DNA from: Nematostella vectensis
Lineage: Eukaryota; Cnidaria; Anthozoa; Actiniaria; Edwardsiidae
Direction: 5' to 3'
DNA: 64,000 nucleotides
NCBI RefSeq assembly: GCF_932526225.1
Contig: NC_064040.1
Span: 5,491,181 to 5,555,180 of the forward strand
The notes below the pieces were generated by a model. It was not told the DNA's origin and did not search any database. It saw only the letters and a list, made by a program, of their open reading frames with translations. Positions 11,101 through 21,884 of this stretch are shown one piece after another; within the stretch, counting starts at the first letter, position 1, and every line of letters begins with the position of its first letter. A program made the translations under genes and the position numbers.

Positions 11101-13617
11101 CACATGTGTGGACGGCGTCAATCGGTACACCTGCTCCTGTCCAGCGGGGTTCTCAGGTCGAGCATGTGAATTTGCTGTTGATAAAACGACTGGAAGACCG
11201 ACTACAACAACAGATGGAAATTCTACCTCAGGTATGGCATGACCAACAACTTTCTACGACTTAACCGCCTTTTGGCTTCTGTCATTCAAGAAACAATTCC
11301 TGATCATTGCTTGGTCAGCATCGTTATCGTTTCGAAATACTTTTGGAGAATATAAAAAATGTAGTAAATGTTAGTTAATAAACGAGATATGTATAATTTT
11401 TTTTTAGTAATTTTATGTCTGATGTTTATTTGATTTCTTTTTAGTTGGAACCGGTGAACATGGGTCTAGCTCAAGTAAGTATTCATCTCTTTTTATGTCT
11501 AAAAAAAACCGATCTGATAAGAATGTGAAATGAATTAAGTGAGAAAAGGGCTGATTAATGGGCGCTGGGGCACTGGGCCAGGATTTGTATGACAAAGTTT
11601 CGTCTATCGGAAGGGGGTGATCGGGGTACGAGATAGACTTCTTACTTCGCTAACAGGGGAAAAGACTTGGAATCAATTCGTCGTTGTATAGTATACCATG
11701 ATGTAGTGTATAACTCTTGGCAAGTCTAATCCCGGTACTGTTGGCTTTCAGGTTGGGATGAGAATAAGACGCTAATATTACCGATAGTTCTGTGCGGTGC
11801 GGCTGTATTGTGTGTTATTGCGGGTATTCTTGTGTGGAAAACTTGTCGAAAGCGGCCGTTCTGTTGCTTCGCGTCTAGTGCGAAAGGTGATCCTCAGGAA
11901 TCGAACACTCGCACGGAAATCAGACCGGTTGATCCGGCTGTCAAACAAGTTGATCTAGATATGGACCCAAAGAGACTTAACGAGACGGACCTCAAACACT
12001 GCGGGGCTGGAGGGACCAAATCCCGGAAAAATCCGGACATTATTATTAATTTCGTGCCTTCGCACGCCAAGAAGAATGTAAATAGCAGACTAGACTGTCA
12101 AACTGTTGGAAGAAAACTTCCTCCAGAGAGGGGAAAGGGGAAGGAAATTCCAGATTCTCCTAAAGCTGAAACTTCAAGGTGAGTGATGCGGTACTGAAAG
12201 TTGATGTACGTTTTAGAGAAATGATTTATTTAGCTCGGAGTTAGAAAGATTATGATCAGAAAGATACAGCAGATTTAGGATTTGGTAGCTCCGCAATGCT
12301 CAACTCATCTCAGTCGTTCACCACGTTACATACGTGAAGTTGAGCTTAGACAGGTTTGCACGGCTAGCCGATGCTAGAGCGTGAATATAATATGAACAAC
12401 ATTTCCTAATGCAACTGCATTTTATTGTTAAATGATGATTGAATTGAAGATCACCCTACGTCGCGAGAACGCCTAACAACAACTTGCATGAGTTAAGCTA
12501 ATGAGTACGGTAACACGTAACATGGATAGCGGCTTAGCTAACATGCCAAACACATGATAATCGTGGTACATATTTCCGTGACGTTTGTTGCGCGAGAAAA
12601 TTGTCATGACACCACGTGACCATGATACCACGTGACACAAACCTTGCCTCCCAGTCCTTGCGTGACATTGCGTGACATTGGTGTGTTTGTAGTGACATCG
12701 TTGTGTTTGCTATTTAAAGTTTTGGTTCATTGAAAGGGAAGCTTATAACGAAGGCACTACACCCAGCTGATAATTTAAGTTAATTTGAGTTAACTGTGGT
12801 CTATTTTCACACTTCGTCTCTTCTTTCATCACTTGTAATATTTGTGTGTGGTTTGTGTGCACTGAAACTTTATAAGAAATGTGAGAGTATACTTACCTTC
12901 CAGGCAAAAGCTGCAATTGACAGAAAAAGCCTATATTTCATATGTCTATTGATTGCTCCTACTTGTTTTTCACTCCATCTTTTTTCTTTTCGCCCTCTTC
13001 TACAAATCGATGTTTTATACACCTCTTATATTGTTTCCATCCTCATTTGCACATTTTCTTTTTCTTTATTCTGGACTTCTTTTCTGTTTTTTTATTATTA
13101 TTATTATTATTTCTCTCGTTTTTCTATGTCTTTCATATGTTCTTCGTTTATCACCACTTCTTCTTTTTGTCCAATCCTTTTTTTCTTCAAAATCGATTTT
13201 TTTATCCACGCATTTATCATGTCCACTATCAATGCGTTCCTTCATCTTGATCATCCACAAACACTCTAAACTCACCACCATCGTGCCATTGTTGCCTCTG
13301 TCGTCCTAACTCGACACCGCCAATCACTACTTGTCATCAGCAACGAACCATCATCGTCTTATATTTTGGAAACGAAAAGCGCCCTCGATGGACCGTGTCC
13401 CCGAAGGAAGAACAAATTCGAATTTTGAGTGATTCTGGATCTGGGTTCGATAAGCTTCCCTTTGCTGAGCAAAGCTGATGATTGACAAGTGGTCTATTTT
13501 TTCAGGGCGTCCATGGAGTTGTCCGAGATAGTACCAGAGCAAGATTTGGGGGAACTTTTCCTACCAAACCGCTGTTTTGATTACGGTTACTGGCAAGAAG
13601 TGGAAGTGGAAATATAA
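4907..13617 (+). CDS. DLL: Delta-like Notch ligand (DSL protein), first exon not found
   Basis: This is a single-pass membrane ligand that activates Notch on neighbouring cells. Exons: 4907-5179, 8958-8997, 9069-9329, 9654-9711, 10101-10231, 10409-10528, 10628-10677, 10997-11231, 11445-11474, 11752-12178 and 13506-13617. All phases agree and give 578 residues. In order the protein has an MNLL N-terminal domain, a DSL domain with six cysteines, five EGF repeats, a short Thr/Ser-rich stalk, one transmembrane helix and a cytoplasmic tail of about 155 residues. There is no Jagged-type cysteine-rich domain, so Delta fits better than Jagged/Serrate. The signal-peptide exon is missing. Two exons are only 40 and 30 bp, and the intron after 10528 uses a GC donor. 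The last exon is inferred: without splicing at 12179 the frame stops at 12180-12182. The domain assignment is firm and exact splice sites are inferred from consensus and phase. Confidence 0.9.
7642..7771 (+). repeat. 26-bp minisatellite, five copies
   Basis: The unit is close to TGATCAAACGTTCTAATCAC plus six bases. It starts at 7642, 7668, 7694, 7720 and 7746, in the large Delta intron. The copies differ by one to six bases. Confidence 0.85.
8958..8997 (+). other. DLL: 40-bp microexon of Delta (end of MNLL domain)
   Basis: It lies between a CTCACAG acceptor and a GTGAGG donor. It encodes GFFHSLLKSLEYV plus one base, which completes the WPG-F-S-L motif expected after the MNLL exon. It is also needed to reconcile the phases of the exons at 4907 and 9069. 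It is too short for ordinary gene finders. Confidence 0.75.
9069..9329 (+). other. DLL: Delta exon encoding the DSL domain
   Basis: The exon holds the linker (LIARTEIRRE and following) and the complete DSL domain, from FRMVCNPNQYGDSC to GWQGLPYC, with all six cysteines and the aromatic and glycine positions used in Notch binding. It ends at a GTAAGT donor with one base of the next codon. Confidence 0.9.
9536..9640 (+). repeat. Three exact-phase copies of a 35-bp repeat in a Delta intron
   Basis: The unit starts TGTCGCGACTGCCACTCATA and repeats at 9536, 9571 and 9606 with a single G/C difference. The third copy ends just before the acceptor of the EGF exon at 9654, so the array has pushed up against the polypyrimidine tract. 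Confidence 0.9.
9654..11231 (+). other. DLL: Delta EGF-repeat block (five EGF domains over five exons)
   Basis: The exons at 9654, 10101, 10409, 10628 and 10997 encode five EGF domains. The first two are of the short type that follows DSL domains (CSKSCRPNGNC and HPACVHGTC). The last three are six-cysteine repeats (CGRNNPCINGASC, CDSSPCQNGGMC and CFDGACQNGGTC). Introns interrupt the domains rather than separate them. A TTTTD-type Thr/Ser stretch follows the fifth repeat. Confidence 0.88.
10690..10910 (+). repeat. CAT/ATC microsatellite-rich stretch in a Delta intron
   Basis: The sequence is dominated by CATCAT, ATTATC and GTCATC motifs with no regular higher-order unit. It fills most of the intron between 10677 and 10997. 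Confidence 0.7.
11752..12178 (+). other. DLL: Delta exon encoding the transmembrane helix and cytoplasmic tail
   Basis: The helix is LILPIVLCGAAVLCVIAGIL, followed by the stop-transfer residues KTCRKR. The tail is rich in lysine, consistent with ubiquitin-dependent endocytosis known for Delta, but no specific site is recognised. The exon ends AAG|GTGAGT. This is a consensus donor and also contains an in-frame TGA, so retention of the intron gives a shorter tail. Confidence 0.8.
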
Positions 13618-14012
13618 GTTAATTAAATTAAGGTAAAGAAACGAAAAAAGAGAGGAAAAAAAAACACAAAGAGTCTTATCAAATTGGCACACCCCGTGTT
13701 GCCTTGCGAAAGGACATCGTGCGTTCCCGTGGGCGTGGAAAATGCCGAGTCTCGTTCCATTGATTACATTTAACCACATGTCACATTTTAATTAACCTAA
13801 TGTTAATTTGACATTCTTATCGTGTGTTTTAATGCAGTAACGTCAGACTAGAGTCTAAAAATAGCGTGATGCTAATGCTGCGGCGACACTGACGTACATC
13901 GCGCTAACATGCAGCCAATCACGTGCCCCTGTAGTGTATTCCACGTGTCCCCCCCGTGCCCCCATAATCCTCTTAAGATTCTACTCTCTTTCACAGGTTT
14001 CTGAAGCCTACA

Positions 14013-14018
14013 AATAAA
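14013..14018 (+). terminator. Candidate polyadenylation signal of the Delta gene
   Basis: This is an AATAAA about 400 bases after the stop codon at 13615-13617, followed by a GT-rich stretch. It is the first good signal downstream of the proposed last exon. Confidence 0.4.
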
Positions 14019-14033
14019 AACTCGACAAGCTGA

Positions 14034-15818
14034 TGTCGTGTGACCTTATCACGTGATCAGACGCGCACATGTTGCTCAAAGCATTATGAGAAACAGAAAT
14101 GCAAAACCTGACTTACAGGTTAAGTCACGTGGCTGGCCAGTTCATAGTGTGAAAATTTCGCTCGAGATCGCTGACAAGTCGTAACTGTCTCGTGAGTCAC
14201 GAGATTCAAAGGCGAGACCTAGGGGACCAGGCCGCCTGGAAAGGAGAATCCACAGCAACCCCGCATTTGGTGATGGAACTTGTAAATAGAACACTGTTAT
14301 AATATGAATTAGGACATGCGGACTTGAGGTTGTTTGTGACGGAAATAATTTTTAATGGCAGAAGTCGTACAGGTACATTGTAACATAATTTTCGAGATGG
14401 TAAATAGTACAAGTTGTATTGAATTAGTGGTGAACTTTTACGGATGCATGTCCGACGTAGAATTTGTCCCGCTAATTTTCAGACGTTCATATCGTGCCGT
14501 GTTCCACGTGGGTCACGTAACCCCCTGGCCGACTCACTGCGCATGGGTAGTGTGCGGAAAAATGTTTGCACAAAAACCGTTCACATCGGGAAATGTTCTA
14601 GGAATCGTCAATCGTGGTTGCACATTGTATAAGTAGACATCATCCGTTGGCTATATTCAAATGGTATGTCTGTGGTTGAATGCGACATTAGCTAGACGGG
14701 AGACTGGGTCCGACACTCACTTTTTATGTCGCTCCCGTTGCCTTATTTGGATGTCTTTCTCTCCAGCACGACCCATCTGGGCGCCCAGTCTCCCGCGTCA
14801 ACACATTCTCAGCATGCATAGCGTTATCATATCCCATGATGCCATACACAGGATTCCGGTTTTAAGTGTATTTACCCTTTTGGTTACCAAGGCTTCGTAT
14901 CTGGAGTAAGAGTAAGGCCTTATGGCCGCATTATAAAGCTGCCCTCGCATCTGATTGGTTAATTCCCCTTGTTTACTTTGATTCCCGTGTGTATAAAAAT
15001 CCCGGATAGAAATAATTTTTAATTTTAATGCTACCCCAAATTCATCAGACATTATTACATATTTTTTCTTAGATTATTCTTGAAAGAAATGAGAAACCCT
15101 GATTTTTTGGCAATTTTAAGCTCGTCACTAATCTGCATTTTTTTTTCCTCTGGTTCTTTATTCTTCGGCATGGCACCATATCTATTCTGTATTGAGAAAG
15201 AGCGAAAGGAAAAGTACGCTTTTGTTTGTTGCCTTTCTTTGATGGTTTTGTTAATGTTGTTTATACCAGTTGGGAATCTTTTAAGTCGGAGTTGCAGTGA
15301 GACCTTTCTACAGTGAGCTTTCCTCTTGGTAAAGTAAAGTTTGGATCTTGTAAGGACGCTTTCTAAACTTTTGATAAATTTGAAATTCTAATATTTCTCA
15401 GCATTTCTGTGTTTTTTGACTTAGCGTTCTAGCAAAAAGTGCACTGCTCAAAAAAGTATTTTCGGAATTCAAACTTTACTTAAACAGTAGAGATGGGCAC
15501 CCTGTGGTCACTTCACCATGGCACAACTGCGTGGTTAAAATTTTTATTCTCAGGTTTGACTGCGACCCAGTCTCTTTCCGTCCTCAATGCTTCACTAAAT
15601 TAACTCGCGCATGCGTATAGACTTAACCGATGTGGATTTTATAGATATATATTTTTGTAAAATTTTCTACTGTGAACGGTTTTGTAGAACTGCCAATTGA
15701 TGTCGTTACAAAGATAATTTAATATATATTATATATGATATATAGTATAGAGAACAATAAACGTCTTGCACTTATCATCTTGTTGTTTTGCTTGTTCGAT
15801 ACTGCCCCTGTACAGTAC
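14034..15818. other. Intergenic stretch between Delta and the satellite
   Basis: No recognised gene. A plus-strand open frame at about 15080-15316 encodes a very hydrophobic 78-residue peptide, but it has no known domain and no supporting signals. The end of the stretch is AT-rich (TATATA around 15720-15745), just before the satellite begins. Confidence 0.5.
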
Positions 15819-17655
15819 GTGAGTGTCCGTGATATACATTTTTACTGGTTCCGTAAGTGTCCGTTATATACAGGTTTACTGTACAGCAGACCATTGTATG
15901 TGTCTCGAGAGTGTCCGTTAAATACAGGTTTACTGTACAGCAGACTATTGTATGTGTCTCGAGAGTGTCCGTTATATACAGGTTTACTGTAAAGCAGACT
16001 ATTGTATGTGTCTCGAGAGAGTCCGTTGTATACAGGTTTACTGTACAGCAGACTATTGTATGTGTCTCGAGAGTGTCCGTTATATACAGGTTTACTGTAC
16101 AGCAGACTATTGTATGTGTCTCGAGAGTGTCCGTTATATACAGGTTTACTGTACAGCAGACTATTGTATGTGTCTCGAGAGTGTCCGTTATATACAGGTT
16201 TACTGTACAGCAGACTATTGTATGTGTCTCGAGAGTGTCCGTTATATACAGGTTTACTGTACAGCAGACTATTGTATGTGTCTCGAGAGTGTCCGTTATA
16301 TACAGGTTTACTGTACAGCAGACTATTGTATGTGTCTCGAGAGAGTCCGTTATATACAGGTTTACTGTACAGCAGACTATTGTATGTGTCTCGAGAGTGT
16401 CCGTTATATACAGGTTTACTGTACAGCAGACTATTGTATGTGTCTCGAGAGTGTCCGTTATATACAGGTTTACTGTACAGCAGACTATTGTATGTGTCTC
16501 GAGAGAGTCCGTTATATACAGGTTTACTGTAAAGCAGACTATTGTATGTGTCTCGAGAGAGAGTCCGTTATATACAGGTTTACTGTAGAGCAGACTATTG
16601 TATGTGTCTCGAGAGTGTCCGTTATATACAGGTTTACTGTAAAGCAGACTATTGTATGTGTCTCGAGAGAGTCCGTTATATACAGGTTTACCGTACAGCA
16701 GACTATTGTATGTGTCTCGAGAGTGTCCGTTATATACAGTTTTACTGTACAGCAGACTATTGTATGTGTCTCGAGAGAGTCTGTTATATACAGGTTTACC
16801 GTACAGCAGACTATTGTATGTGTCTCGAGAGTGTCCGTTATATACAGGTTTACCGTACAGCAGACTATTGTATGTGTCTCGAGAGAGTCCGTTATATACA
16901 GGTTTACTGTACAGCAGACTATTGTATGTGTCTCGAGAGTGTCCGTTATATACAGGTTTACTGTACAGCAGACTATTGTATGTGTCTCGAGAGTGTCCGT
17001 TATATACAGGTTTACTGTACAGCAGACTATTGTATGTGTCTCGAGAGTGTCCGTTATATACAGGTTTACTGTACAGCAGACTATTGTATGTGTCTCGAGA
17101 GTGTCCGTTATATACAGGTTTACTGTACAGCAGACTATTGTATGTGTCTCGAGAGTGTCCGTTATATACAGGTTTACTGTACAGCAGACTATTGTATGTG
17201 TCTCGAGAGAGTCCGTTATATACAGGTTTACTGTAAAGCAGACTATTGTATGTGTCTCGAGAGAGTCCGTTATATACAGGTTTACTGTAAAGCAGACTAT
17301 TGTTTGTGTCTCGAGAGAGTCCGTTATATACAGGTTTACTGTACAGCAGACTATTGTATGTGTCTCGAGAGAGTCCGTTATATACAGGTTTACTGTAAAG
17401 CAGACTATTGTATGTGTCTCGAGAGAGTCCGTTATATACAGGTTTACTGTAAATCAGACTATTGTATGTGTCTCGAGAGTGTCCGTTATATACAGGTTTA
17501 CTGTAAAGCAGACTATTGTATGTGTCTCGAGAGAGAGTCCGTTATATACAGGTTTACTGTACAGCAGACAATTGTATGTGTCTCGAGAGAGTCCGTTATA
17601 TACAGGTTTACTGTACAGCAGACTATTGTATGTGTCTCGAGAGTGTCCGTTATAT
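15819..17655 (+). repeat. 54-bp satellite array, left block (about 33 copies)
   Basis: The unit is 54 bp and begins GTGTCCGTTATATACAGGTT; it contains the palindromes CTGTACAG and CTCGAG. The first one or two copies (15819-15856) are degenerate and the rest are nearly identical. The common variants are GTG/GAG at the start and TACAG/TAAAG in the middle. Two units carry an extra AG (56 bp), at about 16557 and 17529. Because 54 is a multiple of three and the unit has no stop in several frames, long open frames run through it. They are not genes. Confidence 0.97.
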
Positions 17656-17741
17656 TGTTGTTGTTTGTTTGTTGTTTGTCCGTCGCTACGACGAGGACCA
17701 TCGTGTTCATTTTTACATTTTCACCGTCATCCTGAGCGGGA

Positions 17742-20700
17742 CTAAGGACGCTTGTGGGTGCGCAGATGGCTAATAAGGCCAATCTGTGCACGGAAAAGCC
17801 TGGGGCACTGAGGGCATGGTATTGTTGCAGCTTTGGGATCTTGAGACTTTCTGGCGGCTCTACGCTCCTCTGCGGCAGCTGTCCAATTTGCCTCGCATGC
17901 CGCAGCACCGTTGCGAATGACACGGCGCCAACCTTGACGGTTTTGTGCCAGAAGCTCCCACGAGGTGTGATCGATGTTGAATGCTTTCAGCGAGAGTTTT
18001 AGGGTGTCTTTAAATCTCTTCTTCTGGCCACCTTTGCAGCGTTTTCCGTGCTGAAGCTCACCAAACAGAAGTTTCTTAGGAAGCCGTTCATCAGGCATAC
18101 GAGCTACGTGCCCCGCCCAGCGAAGCTGAGACTGTTTCAGGATGGTGTGAATGCTGGGCAGACCTGCACGTGCAAGGACCTCAGTATCCGGGATCTTTTC
18201 TTGCCAGCGAACATTGAGAATTTTCCTCAGACAGGTAGTGTGGAAATGGTTAAGCTTCATCGCATGGCGCTTGTAGATAGTCCAGGTTTCAGACCCGTAA
18301 AGTAGCGTAGGCAGCACAACGGCACGATACACTTTGATCTTTGTATCTGTTCTTATCCCTCTCCTTTTCCAAACGTTCTTACGAAGCCTTCCAAATGCGG
18401 CGCTTGCTATGGCGAGTCTGTTGGTAACTTCGTCATCGAGGACAACGTTTCTGGAGAGAGTACTGCCAAGGTAGATAAATTTGTCAACAGCATTGAGTTT
18501 TTGACCATTGATGATGATGTTAGGTTCAGTGTAGGGCTTTCCAGGCGCTGGCTGATGCATAGCCTCCGTCTTTTTGGTGTTTATTTTGAGGCCGAAGTTG
18601 TTACAGGCACTAGAAAACAGATCTACGCTGTGTTGCAGGTCTGCTTGAGAGGTAGCATTGAGGGCACAATCGTCAGCGAATAAGAGGTCGTTTACAGTAT
18701 CAGCCGAGATCTTGGATTTCGCCTGAAGCCTCCTGAGATTGAACACAGAGCCATCGAAACGATACTTGATGCCGATGCCTACCTCATCATCTGAATAGAG
18801 TAGGGGCAAGGACGCATCCTTGCTTAACTCCGTTTGAGACAGGGAAAGAATGAGAGGTCTCTCCGTTGTCCTGGACGCTCGCAAGCATGCCGTCATGTAA
18901 TTGGCGTACGATGTTTATGAATTTGCTGGGACAGCCAAACTTCGCCATTATTTTCCAGAGGCCCTCTCTACTGACAGTATCAAACGCTTTTGTCAGGTCG
19001 ACGTAGGTGGAATACAGGTCGACATTTTGTTCTTGACACTTCTCCTGAAGTTGCCTTGCAGCAAATATCATGTCAGTTGTCCCGCGCTCCTTCCGGAAAC
19101 CACATTGACTTTCAGGTAGGAGGCCTTGCTCGAGATGTACAATGAGACGATTGAGTAAGACTCTGGCCAGAATTTTGCCAGCGATGGACAGCAGGGAGAT
19201 TCCTCGATGATTATCGCAGATACGGCGGTTTCCTTTGCGTTTGTAGAGATGTATAATGGAGGCATCCTTAAAGTCCTGAGGCACTGCCTCGTGATTCCAG
19301 ATGAGCTGAAAAAGCTGGTAAAGTTTCTCCGTCAGAGCCGCACCTCCCTCTTTGTAGACTTCCGCTGGTATGGAGTCTGACCCTGGGGCTTTGCCACTGG
19401 ATAGAAGGTTGACTGCTTTCTGAATTTCCACGAATGTTGGTACAACGTCCATGGTTTCGTCGACAGGAACTTGAGGTAGTCTGTTAATGGCTTCGTCATT
19501 TATTGCCGAGGGTCTATTCAGGACACTCTCAAAGTGTTCTGCCCACCTCGCCAGGACTTTATCTTTATCGGAGATCAGTGTTTCCCCATCAGCACTGAGA
19601 AGTGGAGACAATGAGCCTGAGGTAGTAGGACCATAGATTTCATTTAAGCTGTTGTAGAAATTTTTCATGTCGTTTCTGTCAGCATAGTCCTGGATCTCAT
19701 CAGCTTTCCTACTGAGCCAGGTATCTTGCATCTGACGCAGCTTTGCTTGGACGGTGCTTCGTACTTTTCTTAGTGTATCAAGTTTTGAAATTGACGATGG
19801 GTCAACGAGATGAGCTTTGTACGCACGACGCTTTTCCTCTAGCAGTTGTTCAATCTCCGTGCTGTTATCATCAAACCAGTCTTTGTGCTTTCTGATTTTT
19901 TGCCCGAGGCACTCTAAAGCCGTGTTGTAAACCAATTCACGGAGTCCTGCCCATGCAGTCTCAACGTCCTGGCCATTTAGCAGAGTGGAATCCAAGCGTT
20001 GTTTCAGAGTATCAGAAAAGGTGTTTTTAGTCTCACTGACTTTCAGCTTGCTGGTATTCAGACGTTTAGTCTTCTTTACACCCTGAGGCCTTCTCTTTGG
20101 TTGGACACGAATATTAAGTTTGGAAACAACAAGACGGTGGTCTGTCCAACAGTCAGCGCCACACATGGTCTTTGTGACCCGAACATCCTGTCTGTCTCTT
20201 TTACGCACGATGGAATAGTCTATCAGATGCCAGTGCTTTGAGCGGGGGTGCATCCAAGATGTTCTGTTACGGGTGGGAAGTTTGAAGATGGTGTTTGTGA
20301 TTAGAAGCTCGTGCTCTGCACATGTTTGGAGAAGGAGAAGACCATTGCTGTTGCATTTGCCGACTCCATGTTTCCCAATCACTCCTTCCCACACGGAACT
20401 GTCGCACCCAACTCTTGCGTTGAAGTCGCCTAGAATAATGAGCTTGTCTGCTTGAGGAACAGTGTTGATGACATTGTTTAGATCTTCGTAAAACTTGTCC
20501 TTTATCTCATCCGGGTTGGTCATTGTAGGTGCATAGGCACTAATGATAGTGGCGAACCTTTTATCATTGGAAAGGGGCAGCCTCAATGTCATAAGACGGT
20601 CACTTATACCCTTAGGTGGATCAGGTAGCTTGCAAGCAATGGACGACTTAACAGCAAACCCCACTCCTGCTTCTCTTCTCTCTACCGGGCTGCGTCCACT

Positions 20701-21069
20701 CCAGAAGAAATTATAGTCTGTACCTCTCTCGCATAGCATGCCCTCTCCCGCTAGTCTGGTTTCACTAAGAGCAGCGATGTCAATGTTGTATCTACCAAGT
20801 TCGCTTGCGACAAGTGCTGTGCGTCTCTCGGGTCTTTCGGAGCCACCTCTGTCAAGGAGTGTGCGAACGTTCCAGGCTGCAGCGGTTAGTGGTGTGAATC
20901 TTGCTTTTGGTTTACTTCCTTTGTTTCGACCGCATAAATAAGGCCCCCTCCAGTCGCGGTAAACTGGATAGGGTAAGGTGGAGCAGGCAATGTTTGGGAC
21001 ACCTTTTCTAGTCCTCTCCTCTTGCCATGGAGGTGAGCAGTGCGTTCCTAAATAGGGCTGCTCAGTCAC
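17742..21069 (-). pseudogene. LINE endonuclease/reverse transcriptase ORF, broken by one frameshift
   Basis: The upstream part (21069 down to 18787) holds the apurinic-type endonuclease, with SETRLAG, LGDFNARVG and WTDHRLVVSKL, then the first half of the reverse transcriptase, with GKAPGSDSIPAE, DLTKAFDTV and NGVKQGCVLAP. It stops two codons after the APTLF motif. The frame resumes in another phase near 18810 and runs to 17742. That part carries the catalytic FADD (DLLFADDCAL), the thumb region and a terminal CPQCPRLF...HLRTH zinc-finger-like motif. A short stretch seems to be missing at the break, so the loss looks like a small deletion. The upstream frame has no ATG before the endonuclease, so the start is also uncertain. 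This copy should not be active. Confidence 0.88.
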
Positions 21070-21499
21070 TCAGACTGCTGCCGAGATCCACTGCTGCTCC
21101 AGTCAGTGAATAGCGACCCTATGGCCTGAGCCGCCTATGTGCAGGTTTGCATCTACGACTTCCAGTGTACCCACACCTGTCGCTTCGTTGCGTGCCTGTC
21201 GCCACAGGACTTTGGATTAGGGTGATGAAGTGAAAAAAAATGATAGATGACTTGCGCTATGAATTTTGATTTAAGTGAAGAAGAGTTGCGCATCGTCGAC
21301 CTCACTCTCTCGTCTGGAGCCATCATGTACCAGTGGCAGGACAATGTCTAGACGACTGGAAGACAGAACCAGATGCAGTGGATGGCCAAGATAAACCATG
21401 GATGACTTCACTTGCCCTTAACACTCCACGGGTGCTTTGCTGAAGCCGCCGTCTTCCCCATAGAACAAGTAGTATCTATCGGGGGGTTTGCCGGTTCTC

Positions 21500-21737
21500 A
21501 GACTTTTTGAGAGCCTTTCCCATAACAGGGTATGGCCGCAAGGCAGCGGAGGTTTGAAATCAGGGTTTTCCTTCCCCTAGGTGGACTGCCGACCAAGGCT
21601 AATGAGCTCCACCTACCCAGGAGACTTTGAGTGCCTTTCCCTGACAGGGTATGGCCGCAAGGCAGCGGAGGTTTGAAATCAGGGTTTTCCTTCCCCTAGG
21701 TGGACTGCCGACCAAGGCTGAAGAGCTCCACCTACCC
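21500..21737. repeat. 119-bp tandem duplication in the LINE 5' region
   Basis: Two copies, at about 21500-21618 and 21619-21737, share GGGTATGGCCGCAAGGCAGC and the following 80 bases with few differences. Repeated 5' monomers are known in several LINE families, where they carry the promoter. That role here is inference. Confidence 0.85.
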
Positions 21738-21884
21738 GAGAGGGAATATACCGTCCCTCGCTCGGTCCCTAGGATAACATTTTGTCTAAGACAGGTGCAC
21801 CACGTGAAGGTAGTTACCCAGAAATTAGATGACCAGAGCCGTGAGGAATAGTCACCCTATGCACCTAATACAATAGTCATTATA

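Larger units (their letters stand above)
17656..21884 (-). mobile_element. Non-LTR retrotransposon (LINE) inserted in the 54-bp satellite
   Basis: The element lies on the minus strand between two blocks of the same satellite. Its 3' end is at the left and finishes in an ACAACAAAC-type simple repeat. Its 5' untranslated part, at the right, holds a 119-bp tandem duplication. The satellite breaks off in GTTATAT and resumes in TTATAAACAGG, which suggests a short TTATA target duplication. The single open reading frame encodes an APE-type endonuclease, reverse transcriptase and a C-terminal zinc-finger-like motif. The clade was not determined. Families annotated as craniofacial-development-protein-2-like are similar in style. 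Confidence 0.9.

Noticed and set aside
12796-13309. Phe/Ser/Tyr-rich open frames of 100-157 codons
   Set aside because: They come from T-rich, ATT-microsatellite DNA within the last Delta intron, with several overlapping frames and no domain.
15857-17745. Long open frames through the 54-bp satellite (up to 597 codons)
   Set aside because: They exist in several frames and both strands only because the unit is a multiple of three without stops. There is no non-repetitive domain or plausible start context.
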